Source: Anaeromyxobacter soli (lineage in GTDB: Bacteria > Myxococcota > Myxococcia > Myxococcales > Anaeromyxobacteraceae). Taken from it: a stretch of DNA of 64,000 bases. Shown in pieces: positions 1 through 8,701 of this stretch. The stretch lies in NCBI RefSeq assembly GCF_022808855.1, contig NZ_JAKZLF010000002.1, forward strand, positions 62,001-126,000, given 5' to 3'. The first letter of the stretch is position 1. Each line of letters begins with the position of its first letter. The position numbers and the translations under genes were made by a program. The notes under the pieces were generated by a model. That model was given only the letters and a program-made list of their open reading frames with translations, was not told the DNA's origin and did no database searches.

Positions 1-75
1 ACGATCTGGTATCCGGTGCTCATGGGCTCCTCGTCGTGCGCGCCCGCCGGCGAGCGGCGGGGGCGGGGTTTGCGA

Positions 76-1896
76 TCAGTTCTCCGCGGAGTGAAGCCCG
101 CCCGTCCCGGCGCGGAGCTCGAGGTTCACCTCGTCGGTCCCCTCGAGGCGTCCGGTGCAGCTCCACAGGCACGCGCCGCAGTGGACGCACTTCTCGCGAT
201 CGAAGCTCGGCACGCCGTCGGCGCCCGGCCGGAGCGCCTCGGCCGAGCAGATCTCGACGCAGACGCGCTTGCCGCAGGCGCGGCAGCGCTCGGCGGAGCG
301 GAACCCGACGTGATCCGCGTAGCCGGGGGGCGCCTGGACCTTGCCGCCCATGAGGAGCGCGTCCTGCTGCGACACGAGGAGCTTCCCGTCGAGCGGCACG
401 GCCGGCCAGCCGGCGCGATCCATGAGCGCGTCGTGCAGCGGGACGCCCCTCGCCTCGCACTCCGCCCGCAGCCGCGCGAGCTCCTCGGCCGGGATCCGGC
501 CCGCGTAGAAGTCCTCCAGCGTGCCGACCGCGTCGGCCGGGTGCGGCGGCTCGTGGCCGAGCGACACCCTGCCGCGCGTGAGGCCCGCGAGCGCCATCCC
601 GACGAGGCCGGGCACGAACCCGCGCTGGAAGCCGTCGCGCGCCTTCTCGGCGATCCTCGCCTCCGCCTCGATCCAGCTCGCGCGGCGACGGGCGACGTAG
701 GCCTCCTCCAGGCCCTCCTTCGTGAGCGGCCTCCCCGCCTCTAGGAGCGCGATGACGCCCTCCGCGAGCTGGACGCCCGTCGTGAAGGCCTCGTCCACGC
801 CCGAGGACGTGAGGACGTTCGTCGAGCCGGAGCCCTCGCCGATCCGCGCGAACCCGTCGCCCGCGAGGAACGGCTCGCCGCGCCGCCCGGACTCGAGGAG
901 CGACTTCGCCCCCCAGGACCGGAGGCGCGCGCCCTCGAGGTGCCGCCAGATCGCGGGGTGCTGGACGTAGTGCTGTAGGTAGCGATAGGTCGTGCGCGCC
1001 GGCGACGCGAAGCCGCTCGGGACGAAGATGCCGACCGACGCGACGTGATCCGGGTGGACGTACAGGAACCCGAAGATCTCCGGCTCCGGGAACCCGAGCG
1101 TGTGGAGCACCGTGCCCGGCTCGAGGCGCGTTTCCTCCGGGAGGTCGACCACGAACTTCATGCCGACCGCCCACTCGCGCCGCGCGTTCCCGGGGGGCAT
1201 GCCGAGCTCGGCGTCGAGCTGGCGCCCGACCGCGCCGACCGGCCCGTCGCCGACGACGGTCAGCGCGGCCCGGACGTCCATGCCCGGCATGAACGCGGCG
1301 TCCGGGAGCCCCTGGCGATCGACGCCCTGGTCGACGAGGCGGACGCCCCGGACCTTGCCGTCCTCGACGAGCGCCCGCGCGACGGGTGTCCCCGGCCAGA
1401 GCTGGACCGCGCCGGACGCGAGCACCTGGGCGCTCATCCACTGCATGAGCTGGCCCATCGAGAAGACGAAACCGTCCTGCTTGTGCAGGAACTCGGGCGT
1501 GAAGGGGAGCTCGAGCGCCTCGTCGGCGAAGGGCAGCACGCCGCGCAGCGCGCGGATGGTCCGATCCGCCGCGCGCAGCGAGGCCGACCGGCGGCTCGCG
1601 CCGAGGGGATCGAGCAGGTAGAGGACGCGCTCGTCCTTCACCCTCGCCGCCATGGGGATCTGCGCGCCGTCGAGGTCCGGGAACGCGGCGCGCAGGCCGC
1701 GGGCGCGCGTCACGACGCCCGACACGCCGAAGCCGAGGTCGTCGGCGCGCTCGTAGCAGACCACCTGCAGCGGCAGGCCCGGCGCCGCGGCGCTCTCGAG
1801 TGGCGGGAGGTCGGACGCGGAGAGGCGGCGCGACAGGGTGGTGAGGAAGCCGGCCGTGGCCGGCCCGAAGCCGACGCAGGCGATGTCCACGGACAT
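76..1896 (-). CDS. ETF-quinone oxidoreductase-like FAD protein with C-terminal Fe-S domain
   Basis: 606 aa. The N-terminus has a Rossmann FAD-binding turn (GFGPATAG, residues 9-16), followed by a long flavoprotein body with ETF-QO-like stretches such as the one around GDGPVGAVG. The C-terminus is ferredoxin-like with eight cysteines: C538, C541, C546, C550 and C570, C573, C576, C580 (CxxCxxxxCxxxC, then CxxCxxCxxxC). Known ETF-QO binds one 4Fe-4S cluster; here the cysteines could hold two. Inferred role: passing electrons from a flavoprotein dehydrogenase to the quinone pool at the membrane. It lies 74 bp downstream of the acyl-CoA dehydrogenase gene on the same strand, so the two probably form an operon. 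The start is the ATG giving MSVDIACVGF; the frame stays open upstream but that part is antisense-type noise. The exact electron donor is not visible. Confidence 0.85.
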   Translation of the reverse strand: MSVDIACVGFGPATAGFLTTLSRRLSASDLPPLESAAAPGLPLQVVCYERADDLGFGVSGVVTRARGLRAAFPDLDGAQIPMAARVKDERVLYLLDPLGASRRSASLRAADRTIRALRGVLPFADEALELPFTPEFLHKQDGFVFSMGQLMQWMSAQVLASGAVQLWPGTPVARALVEDGKVRGVRLVDQGVDRQGLPDAAFMPGMDVRAALTVVGDGPVGAVGRQLDAELGMPPGNARREWAVGMKFVVDLPEETRLEPGTVLHTLGFPEPEIFGFLYVHPDHVASVGIFVPSGFASPARTTYRYLQHYVQHPAIWRHLEGARLRSWGAKSLLESGRRGEPFLAGDGFARIGEGSGSTNVLTSSGVDEAFTTGVQLAEGVIALLEAGRPLTKEGLEEAYVARRRASWIEAEARIAEKARDGFQRGFVPGLVGMALAGLTRGRVSLGHEPPHPADAVGTLEDFYAGRIPAEELARLRAECEARGVPLHDALMDRAGWPAVPLDGKLLVSQQDALLMGGKVQAPPGYADHVGFRSAERCRACGKRVCVEICSAEALRPGADGVPSFDREKCVHCGACLWSCTGRLEGTDEVNLELRAGTGGLHSAEN

Positions 1897-1970
1897 CGTC
1901 TGGCGCTCCGGCTGTTCCTGGGTCCCGAGGGGCTGCAATGGCGTCTCCCTGGCGACGAAGGCCGCCGCGG

Positions 1971-4196
1971 CTACTGCGGGTAGTCGAGCGCCTCGGGGAT
2001 CATCACCTTCGAGAGCGCCTCCGCAGCGCGGTCCTTCGCGAGCAACGCGCCCGTCAGGCACCCGTCGATCTTCACCCGCATCGTCCGGAAGTCGCTGATG
2101 CCCTGGCAGGAGGCGCAGGGGCCCTCCTTGTCCGGGTGGCCGCCCTCGGCGACCACGTCGCCGGTGCAGCCCGCGAGGCCTGGGATGATCCCCTCGAGCG
2201 CCTCGGCGTCGCTCGCCGACCAGCACGCCGCGCACCCCTCCGCGTCCCACGACGGGTGGCGGTTGTAGCCGTGGACGAGCTCGGCGCAGATGCGCCCCAC
2301 CTCGCCCGCGGCGCGCGCCGCCTGGACGTGGCAGAGGTCCGCGAAGAAGCGGGCCGTGCCCGCGTGCGCCTCGCCGAGCACCGGCGCGCCCTCCTCGGCG
2401 AGCACGACCGCGTCGAGGATCTGGCTGCGCGCGGCCATGAGCCAGCCGAGCGCGTCCGCGAGCTTGAAGGTCACCCCCTGCCGCGGCGACTGGACGAGCT
2501 TCGCGCCGTCCGCGTCCGTCGACCGCTCGAGGTGCCGGTACGTCCAGAGCCAGAGCTCCATCGCCGACGCGAGCGCGCAGGCCCCGGTGCCCGGATGCGC
2601 GCCCGCCACGTGGCGCAGCTCGCGGACCCACGCCTTCTGCTGCGCGAGGAAGAGCGGGTTCGCCATCGTCACCGAGAGCTGCCGGCGCTGCACGGCCTCG
2701 GGGCCCTCGTAGGTCGCCTCGAGCTGGGCGTCCATCCACTTCTGGCCGAGGAACCCCGGGCAGTCCTCCGTGATGCCGTAGCCGCCCATGAGCGAGACCG
2801 CCTCGCGCATCACGCTCGCGCCGACGCCGGTGTTCCAGAGCTTCGTCGCGGGGCAGAGGACGTTCGCCTGCGCGTCGAGGAGCGCGAACCGGACGAGCTC
2901 GTCGGCGCGGAGCTCCGCGATGCGCGCCTCCTGCTTCTCGCCGCGGGGGTGCGCCTCGAGCTCCAGGAGCTCGAGCCCCTTCTGCTCGAGGGCCTTCGTC
3001 CACTTGAGGGTGGCCTTCATGCCGGAGATGCCCTGGGCCGCGAGCGCGGCGTCCTTGCGCCGCTCGAGCGGATCGAGCTCGTCGAACAGGCGAGCCGTCG
3101 CGAAGCCCAGCGACGCGCCCGCCTCGCCCGCCGCCCAGACCTCGACGAGCCGGTGCAGCGCGTCCTCGCGCTGCTGGATGCCGAGCTCGTAGCGCACCGA
3201 TCCGGGCGCGGCCTGCTCGGCGCCGCGGAACCGCCCGCGCTGGTAGCGGATGACCGGCTCGATCGCGCTGAGCAGCTTCGCGGAGGTCATGACGCCGACC
3301 GTCACGCGCGTGCGCCGGAACACCGCCTCGATCACCTCGGAGTGGTCGAACCTCGGGACGATGACGCCGTCCTTCACGGTGTACCCGCCGACGATGCGGC
3401 TCGCCGGAACTTGCAGGCTGAAGATGGGATCGCTCGTCGAGGAGAGCTGGTGCACGAGCTTCTTCGTGGGGGTGCCGCGGTCGAACGTCCCCGCGTCCGT
3501 CTCCTCGAGGATGACGAGGCACGAGGACTTGATGCGCGGATCGTCGGTGTCCACCGCGGCGGTGACGAAGTTCGCGAACCCCATGTTCGTGATGAACCGG
3601 CCGCGCTTCTCGACCCGCAGCACGGGCTCCTCGCCCTCCTTCCACTCCGCCACGCTCACCTTCCCGGAGAGCATGCCGGTGTCCACGCCGACGTAGGGAA
3701 TGGGCTCGGTGAGCGCGAACGCCGCGCGCCAGGGCCGCCGGTCCTCGCCGGGCTTCGCGGGCGCGGCGAGGCTCATGTAGTGGCGCACCTGCTCGGGCGT
3801 GCCGCGCTCGTGGATGGGCGACAGGCCCAGGAAGCCGGCGAGGGCGCCGGTCGCCGCGCCCGCGTCCACCCAGGCGAGCTCGAAGGCGGCGAGCGCGAGG
3901 GCGAGGTTCTTCGGGCCGGCGATGAAGCCGCCCTCCTCCGGCTCCATGAACGCCGCCGTGATCCCCGACGCGTCGTAGTGGGCGAGGAGCTCGTTCTTGC
4001 GCGCGGTCCACTCGTGCTCGTTCCTCCCGCCCTCCGCGACGAGGCGCGCGACCGGGCCGCGCGCGACGCCGCGCGCGGACTGCACCAGCATCTGCAGGTC
4101 GTACCGTTCCGCGAACCGCCACATGAGCTGCCGGACGTCGTCGCCGGGCAGGGTGCGGAGCGTGTCGGGATGAGCCTTCAGGGCGGGCGTCGCCAT
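1971..4196 (-). CDS. Large acyl-CoA dehydrogenase with Cys-rich C-terminal extension
   Basis: 741 aa, much longer than the usual 380-600 aa. The middle has the acyl-CoA dehydrogenase fold (for example AFALTEPIPYVGVDTG near the substrate/FAD region and the LMGGYGITEDCPG helix). The protein would oxidise an acyl-CoA to the enoyl-CoA with FAD. The last 90 residues carry CAAC (C655, C658), C677, CASC (C694, C697) and C713, which looks like a metal or Fe-S site and is not part of the standard family. The start MATPALKAHP is an ATG. It is first in a likely two-gene operon with the Fe-S flavoprotein downstream, which suggests a dedicated dehydrogenase-to-quinone route. The substrate cannot be told from sequence. 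Confidence 0.85.
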   Translation of the reverse strand: MATPALKAHPDTLRTLPGDDVRQLMWRFAERYDLQMLVQSARGVARGPVARLVAEGGRNEHEWTARKNELLAHYDASGITAAFMEPEEGGFIAGPKNLALALAAFELAWVDAGAATGALAGFLGLSPIHERGTPEQVRHYMSLAAPAKPGEDRRPWRAAFALTEPIPYVGVDTGMLSGKVSVAEWKEGEEPVLRVEKRGRFITNMGFANFVTAAVDTDDPRIKSSCLVILEETDAGTFDRGTPTKKLVHQLSSTSDPIFSLQVPASRIVGGYTVKDGVIVPRFDHSEVIEAVFRRTRVTVGVMTSAKLLSAIEPVIRYQRGRFRGAEQAAPGSVRYELGIQQREDALHRLVEVWAAGEAGASLGFATARLFDELDPLERRKDAALAAQGISGMKATLKWTKALEQKGLELLELEAHPRGEKQEARIAELRADELVRFALLDAQANVLCPATKLWNTGVGASVMREAVSLMGGYGITEDCPGFLGQKWMDAQLEATYEGPEAVQRRQLSVTMANPLFLAQQKAWVRELRHVAGAHPGTGACALASAMELWLWTYRHLERSTDADGAKLVQSPRQGVTFKLADALGWLMAARSQILDAVVLAEEGAPVLGEAHAGTARFFADLCHVQAARAAGEVGRICAELVHGYNRHPSWDAEGCAACWSASDAEALEGIIPGLAGCTGDVVAEGGHPDKEGPCASCQGISDFRTMRVKIDGCLTGALLAKDRAAEALSKVMIPEALDYPQ

Positions 4197-4543
4197 GGGG
4201 TGTTCCTCGCGGGGCGGGTGCGCGTGGGAGCGCACTGTGAGGAGAACAGTGACCGTGGTCCGAGCGGCGTGCGGCGGACAGTAGCAGAGGAACGGGGCCC
4301 GATTGCAATGCGTCAGGCCCGAGGATCGGCGGTGATTGCCCAATCCATTGTTCGGGATCATCGGACGACGCGACACTCTGCCGCGCCCGCGACCGTTCGC
4401 CACACTCTGCGGACGTCCGCCACACGGGTCTGCCGGCCGTGAGCTTCGGCGGATCCCTGCCCCTGGATCGAGGTGCACTGCCCGCGAAAGGGCGCACCCT
4501 TCCGGTCCGAGCCGCGGCAACACGCCCGCCGTACCTGTCGCGC
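4197..4543. promoter_or_regulatory. Divergent intergenic region, acyl-CoA dehydrogenase / sodC
   Basis: A 347-bp gap between two genes transcribed away from each other, so it must hold both promoters. It is locally less GC-rich around 4331-4360. There a small inverted motif CAAT-CC-ATTG occurs, a possible repressor half-site pair. No convincing -35/-10 pair and no further gene were found. Confidence 0.4.
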
Positions 4544-5059
4544 ATGACGACTCGAGCGTTCTCCCTGTTCCTGGCTCTCGCCGTTCCACTCACCGTCACC
4601 GCCGCCGCTCCCGCCGCGAAGGCGGTCCTGAAGGACGCCGACGGCAAGGAGGTCGGGACGGCCACGCTCACGCCGACTCGCGGCGGCGTGAAGCTCGCGG
4701 TCGCGGTGGCCGGGCTCCCGCCGGGGAAGCACGGCATCCACCTCCACGGAGCGGCCAAGTGCGAGCCGCCCGACTTCAAGTCGGCCGGCGGTCACTTCAA
4801 CCCGTTCGGCAAGAAGCACGGCGTCCACAACCCGGAGGGCGTGCACGCCGGCGACCTGCCGAACCTCACGGTGGGGAAGGACGGCAAGGCGAAGGCGACC
4901 TTCACCGCGAAGGGGGCCACCCTGGGCGCCGGCGAGGGCTCGCTGCTCGGCCCGGACGGCACGGCCCTGGTCATCCACGCCGACCCCGACGACGAGAAGA
5001 CCGATCCCGCCGGCAACTCGGGCGCGCGCATCGCCTGCGGCGTGGTCGAGAAGCAGTAG
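4544..5059 (+). CDS. sodC: Periplasmic Cu/Zn superoxide dismutase
   Basis: 171 aa. Dismutates superoxide to peroxide and oxygen in the periplasm. Residues 1-20 form a signal peptide. Copper ligands are seen at H66 and H68 (GIHLHG), the bridging H84 (GGHFNP) and H145 (VIHAD). Zinc ligands are H84, H92/H95, H101 and D104 (HAGD). C73 and C165 form the family disulfide. All key residues are present, so the enzyme should be active. The frame is open upstream, but the start MTTRAFSLF is chosen because the signal peptide begins there. It sits next to a Cys-rich copper-storage-like gene and near a CusF-like gene, suggesting a copper/oxidative stress neighbourhood. Confidence 0.93.
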   Translation: MTTRAFSLFLALAVPLTVTAAAPAAKAVLKDADGKEVGTATLTPTRGGVKLAVAVAGLPPGKHGIHLHGAAKCEPPDFKSAGGHFNPFGKKHGVHNPEGVHAGDLPNLTVGKDGKAKATFTAKGATLGAGEGSLLGPDGTALVIHADPDDEKTDPAGNSGARIACGVVEKQ

Positions 5060-5171
5060 GGAGCCGGCGCCGGGGCGCTCACGCACGGGCCGGGCACTCC
5101 GCCCGGCTTGTCCCGAAGGCCCGTCCCCCCAATGTTCCCCTCCGAACCCTCGAAACCAAAGCGGAGGGGAC

Positions 5172-5573
5172 ATGGCCACCGTCAGCGGGCAGCAAGGCTT
5201 CCAGGCGACCTTCCAGGCGACGCCGCACTTCAGCCACATGGCCGAGCAGATGCGGCGGTCCATCCAGGAATGCCTGTCGTGCTTCAGCGTCTGCGAGCAG
5301 ACCCTCGCGCACTGCCTGCAGAAGGGCGGCGAGCACGCGGCCGCCGATCACGTGAAGCTCCTGATGGACTGCGCGGAGAGCTGCCGCATGAGCGTGGCGC
5401 TCATGTCACGCGAGTCCGCGTTCCACGCCCACCAGTGCGCGACGTGTGCGGAGATCTGCAAGGCCTGCGAGGAGTCCTGCGAGGAGTTCGCGGGCGACGC
5501 GCAGATGAAGGCCTGCGCCAACGCGTGCCGCTCGTGCGCCGAGGCGTGCAGCGCGACGGCCGCCCTGGCGTAG
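5172..5573 (+). CDS. Cys-rich four-helix bundle copper-storage-like protein (DUF326/Csp)
   Basis: 133 aa with 15 cysteines, many spaced as CxxxC or CxxC along predicted helices (ECLSCFSVC, CATCAEICKACEESC, CANACRSCAEAC). The pattern fits DUF326, the family of Csp copper-storage proteins, which pack many Cu(I) ions inside a four-helix bundle. No signal peptide is evident, so it is more like cytosolic Csp3 than exported Csp1; this is inferred. A purine-rich ribosome site (GGAGGGGAC) lies directly before the ATG. It lies 112 bp after sodC on the same strand. Together with the CusF-like gene 1.1 kb further on, it suggests local copper buffering. Confidence 0.85.
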   Translation: MATVSGQQGFQATFQATPHFSHMAEQMRRSIQECLSCFSVCEQTLAHCLQKGGEHAAADHVKLLMDCAESCRMSVALMSRESAFHAHQCATCAEICKACEESCEEFAGDAQMKACANACRSCAEACSATAALA

Positions 5574-5724
5574 CCGCCGGAGCCGGCCGCATCTCACGCG
5601 CACGCGAAGGTGGAGCGTCCGCCTCCCGGGAGGGCGGCGCGCGCCCCGACTCCAGCGGAGCCCGGTTGATCTGGTCGCGTCACGAGGCGCGCGATGGCGT
5701 CGGCGAGCCGGGCACAAGACGACC

Positions 5725-5767
5725 GAGCAGCGCAGGCGGGCCTGGAAGGCCCGTCGAGCAGCGCAGG
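5725..5767. repeat. 12-bp direct repeat flanking a terminator hairpin
   Basis: GAGCAGCGCAGG occurs at 5725-5736 and again at 5756-5767, with a hairpin between the copies. The role is unknown; it may be a small duplication. Confidence 0.5.
5738..5752. terminator. Hairpin between convergent genes
   Basis: GGGCCT-GGA-AGGCCC is a perfect 6-bp stem in the 262-bp gap between the copper-storage-like gene (plus) and the PNPOx-like gene (minus). It lacks a T-tract on either side, so termination is inferred from position and stem only. Confidence 0.45.
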
Positions 5768-5835
5768 GAGGAGTCTGCCCGGCGCAGCCAGCCAGCGTGC
5801 GCCGCAGTAGCGATCCAGGTCGACCGGTCTCTGCC

Positions 5836-6195
5836 TTACCCGAGCACCTTCTCCGCCTGCGCCACGTGGAGCAGCACGGCGGCCCGGCACCAGGGGAAGT
5901 CCCGCTTCAGCTGCTCGTGGACCGGCGTGCCCACCTGGAACTCGGCGCGTCCGGAGAGGCGGAAGCCGACGCCCTTCGGGTGCTTGGCCCCCAGGATCAT
6001 CTGCACCCCGCTGCCGCTCCGGACGTTCTCCTCCGTCCGCCGGTAGCCGCCGGCGGGGAACGCGAGGGTGGTGTCGTCGAGGACGCGGAGGTAGCTGTTC
6101 CACGTCGCGACGAGGTGCGGCCCCGCCGGCCCCTCCGTCACGAAGGCGGCCGAGCCCTCCTGCGTCAGCGCTGCGCGAATCTCCTCGGAAATCAT
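5836..6195 (-). CDS. Pyridoxamine 5'-phosphate oxidase-like FMN-binding protein
   Basis: 119 aa, the size of a single split-barrel PNPOx domain. It begins MISEEIRAAL and shows the typical barrel strands (AAFVTEGPAGPHLVATWNSY, then GRAEFQVGTPVHEQ). Such small proteins bind FMN or heme/F420 and often act in stress responses; true pyridoxamine oxidase activity is unlikely at this size. It is divergent from the DUF488 gene (79-bp gap) and convergent with the copper-storage-like gene. The substrate is unknown. Confidence 0.75.
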   Translation of the reverse strand: MISEEIRAALTQEGSAAFVTEGPAGPHLVATWNSYLRVLDDTTLAFPAGGYRRTEENVRSGSGVQMILGAKHPKGVGFRLSGRAEFQVGTPVHEQLKRDFPWCRAAVLLHVAQAEKVLG

Positions 6196-6274
6196 GAACG
6201 CACTCCTCCTGGCTCGCGGTCGCGTTTCTCGCGCGCGACGGTGTGCGCCCCCGTATAACGCGGGCGAGGAACGG

Positions 6275-6643
6275 ATGGTCCGATTGAAGCGCGCCTACGA
6301 CGGGCCCGAGCGGAGCGATGGCTACCGCGTGCTCGTGGACCGGCTCTGGCCGCGCGGCGTGAAGAAGGAGGCGCTCGCGCTCGACCTGTGGGCGAAGGAC
6401 CTCGCGCCGAGCCCGGGGCTCCGGCGCTGGTTCGGGCACGACCCCGCCCGCTTCCGCGAGTTCGCGCGGCGCTACCACGCCGAGCTCGGGACGGGCCCGG
6501 CGCAGGTGCTCCTCGCGGAGCTCGGCCGCCGCGCAGCGCACCGTACGGTGACGCTCGTCTACGGCGCGCGCGACCGGGAGCACAACGGCGCCGTCGTGCT
6601 GCGTGACCTGATCGCGGAGGGGCCGGGGGAGCACGCGAGGTGA
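6275..6643 (+). CDS. DUF488 family protein
   Basis: 122 aa. It matches the short DUF488 (YeaO-like) type: IKRAYD-like start (LKRAYDGPERSDGYRVLVDR), then LWPRGVKKE and the C-terminal TLVYGARDREHN. The function of the family is not established. The start is the ATG at MVRLKRAYDG, preceded by a GAGGAACGG ribosome site; an upstream ATG in the same frame lacks support. It ends 4 bp before the CusF-like gene, so the two are probably co-transcribed. Confidence 0.85.
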   Translation: MVRLKRAYDGPERSDGYRVLVDRLWPRGVKKEALALDLWAKDLAPSPGLRRWFGHDPARFREFARRYHAELGTGPAQVLLAELGRRAAHRTVTLVYGARDREHNGAVVLRDLIAEGPGEHAR

Positions 6644-6647
6644 CACC

Positions 6648-7142
6648 ATGCCGCATGCGGCCGCGGCAGGCGGCGATGAAGATGACGGGATGACCTCCGG
6701 TCCGACCCGTACCGCGTGGCTGAAGTGGCTCTATCCGGTGATGCTGACGCTCGCGGGCGCGCTCCTCGCGACGGGCCCGGGTTGCCGCGAGGGTGGCTCA
6801 CGCTCCGGAGACGCCGCGCCTGCGAACGCGCGGCGCTACACCGTGCGCGGCGAGATCGTGCGGCTCTCCGCCGCGGCGCGGCAGGTCTCCATCCGTCACG
6901 AGCCCATCGACGACTTCGCGAACGAGGCGGGGACGGTGGTGGGGATGGGCTCGATGGTGATGCCGTTCGACGTTTCGCCGGAGGCCGCGCTCGACGACGT
7001 GCGCGTCGGGGACAAGGTCGAGGTCCGGATCGCCGTCTCGTGGTCGCCTCCCGTGCTGCGGATCGAGCAGCTCCGCAAGCTTCCCGCCGACACCGCCCTC
7101 CGGTTCGGAGAGGCCCGCCCGAAGGCCGCCACGCGTCCCTGA
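6648..7142 (+). CDS. CusF-like periplasmic copper-binding lipoprotein
   Basis: 164 aa. A hydrophobic segment (about residues 25-45) ends in a Cys (PGCREGG), consistent with a signal-anchored lipoprotein. The mature part has the copper-binding domain found with Sco/Cus systems: YTVRGEIVRLS, then GMGSMVMPFDV (Met-rich ligand loop) and the GDKVEVRIAV barrel strand. Inferred role: carrying Cu(I)/Ag(I) in the periplasm. The first ATG has a GCGAGG ribosome site 5 bases away; a second ATG at 6690 would start just before the hydrophobic segment and is also possible. It follows the DUF488 gene by 4 bp. Confidence 0.8.
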   Translation: MPHAAAAGGDEDDGMTSGPTRTAWLKWLYPVMLTLAGALLATGPGCREGGSRSGDAAPANARRYTVRGEIVRLSAAARQVSIRHEPIDDFANEAGTVVGMGSMVMPFDVSPEAALDDVRVGDKVEVRIAVSWSPPVLRIEQLRKLPADTALRFGEARPKAATRP

Positions 7143-7240
7143 CGACCGTCGGCGGGCCCCGCGTCCCGGGACCCGAGCGCCCCCCGCCGCTCCGCCCTCG
7201 CCTTCTCGCGCGCCCTGCCGGCGCTCGACCCCCTCGCCCG

Positions 7241-8479
7241 TCAGCGTCCACGAGCCTCGCGCCTGCCGGGCACGACCACGAGGAGCGCGACCGCCGCCAC
7301 GAACGCAAGCGTCGCGCCGTAGGCGAACGCGGCGGGAGATCCCAGCCGGTCCCAGATCAGGCCGAAGATCACCGAGGCCGGGAGCGCGCCGAGCCCGATC
7401 GCGAGGTTGTACCAGCCGAACGCGGCGCCGCGCCGGTCGGGCGGGACGAGGTCGGCCACGAGCGCCTTCTCCGCTCCCTCGGTGAGCCCGAAGTAGACGC
7501 CGTACAGGGAGAAGAGGGCCCACGCGTGCCACGCTGCGCTCGCGTGGCCGAAGAGGAAGTAGACGAGGGCATAGACCGCCCAGCCGACGACGATGAGCGG
7601 CTTGCGTCCGACCCGATCCGAGAGCGCGCCGCCGGGGGTGCTGGAGAGGGACTTCACGACGTGCAGCAGCGCCCAGAGGATCGGGGTGAGCGCCTGGTTC
7701 ACGCCGAGCTGGGAGGCGCGCAGGAGGAGGAACGCGTCGGTCGCGTTGCCGAGCGTGAAGACGAGGAGCACGACGAGGTAGCGCCAGAACCCTCGACCCA
7801 GCGGGCCTGACGCGGCGGGGGCCTCGCGCCTCCCGTCCACCTCGCGCGGCACCTCCGACACGGCGGATGCGAGGACCAGCACCGAGAGCACGCCGGGGAT
7901 CGCCGCCAGCCAGAAGACGCGCCGGAGCGGCGCGCCCGTCCACCACGTCAGGATCGCGAATGCGATGAGCGGCCCGACGACCGCGCCCGCGTGGTCGCCT
8001 GCCCGGTGGAGGCCGAAGGCCCTGCCGCGGATGGACGGCGCGACCGAGTCCGCGATGAGCGCGTCGCGCGGCGACGTCCGCACGCCCTTGCCGACGCGGT
8101 CCACGACCCGGATGACGAGAACCTGCGAGGCCGCCTGCGCGACGGCGACGAGCGGGCGCGCGAACGAGGAGATCACGTAGCCGAGGAGGACGAGCGGCTT
8201 GCGCCTCCGGACCCGATCCGACCACCACCCGCTGGCGAGCTTGAGGAGCGCGGCGGTGGTCTCCGCAGTTCCCTCGATGAGCCCCACCGCGCTCGCGCTC
8301 GCGTGGAGCACGCTCGACAGGAAGAGCGGCAGGAGCGGGTAGATCATCTCGCTCGAGACGTCGGTGAGGAAGCTCACCACCGCGAGCGCGATCACGTTCC
8401 GGCCGAGCCGCGGGCGCCCCTCCACGCTCGTCTCGCGCTCGGTCCGGCGGCCTCGAGCTCCATTTCCGGGAAGGCGCAT
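7241..8479 (-). CDS. MFS transporter
   Basis: 412 aa with about 12 hydrophobic segments. The major facilitator loop 2-3 motif is visible as GWWSDRVRRRKPLVLLGY and repeated in the second half as GGALSDRVGRKPLIVVGW. The sequence near the N-terminus (ALAVVSFLTDVSSEMIYPLL) is typical of a drug/metabolite efflux subgroup common in deltaproteobacteria. Substrate unknown. It is convergent with the CusF-like gene and divergent from pirin (222-bp gap). Confidence 0.88.
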   Translation of the reverse strand: MRLPGNGARGRRTERETSVEGRPRLGRNVIALAVVSFLTDVSSEMIYPLLPLFLSSVLHASASAVGLIEGTAETTAALLKLASGWWSDRVRRRKPLVLLGYVISSFARPLVAVAQAASQVLVIRVVDRVGKGVRTSPRDALIADSVAPSIRGRAFGLHRAGDHAGAVVGPLIAFAILTWWTGAPLRRVFWLAAIPGVLSVLVLASAVSEVPREVDGRREAPAASGPLGRGFWRYLVVLLVFTLGNATDAFLLLRASQLGVNQALTPILWALLHVVKSLSSTPGGALSDRVGRKPLIVVGWAVYALVYFLFGHASAAWHAWALFSLYGVYFGLTEGAEKALVADLVPPDRRGAAFGWYNLAIGLGALPASVIFGLIWDRLGSPAAFAYGATLAFVAAVALLVVVPGRREARGR

Positions 8480-8654
8480 GCGGCTCCTCGGGCGAAGGGT
8501 AACGCTGCTCGCGTCTCGCGGGGCCCCGCAATCGCGGCTGGCGGGCAGGGCCGCGCCGCCGGGTGCGACGCGCGGGGCGAGCGAACGGCCCTCGCGCGAG
8601 GAGCCTCGAGCCGGGATTGTTCCGCGCCGCGGGACACGGTGGTGCGCGCGCGCG

Positions 8655-8682
8655 ACTTGTCCCGATCGCCTCGGCGGTTATG
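8655..8682 (+). promoter_or_regulatory. Possible promoter of the pirin gene
   Basis: TTGTCC (8655-8660) and TATGGA (8677-8682) are separated by 16 bp and end 19 bp before the ATG. The match to the sigma-70 consensus is only partial, so this is tentative. Confidence 0.3.
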
Positions 8683-8701
8683 GATCCCGTCGGAGAGACC
8701 C

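Noticed and set aside
1938-4442. Plus-strand open frame of 834 codons antisense to the acyl-CoA dehydrogenase
   Set aside because: Arg/Leu/Ala/Glu-rich translation with no domain; explained by GC-rich third positions of the real gene.
76-4779. Very long minus-strand frame running through the ETF-QO-like gene and upstream
   Set aside because: Homology begins at MSVDIACVGF; upstream part overlaps the acyl-CoA dehydrogenase in another frame and is compositional noise, unlike the ack-xfp case where both halves are real domains.
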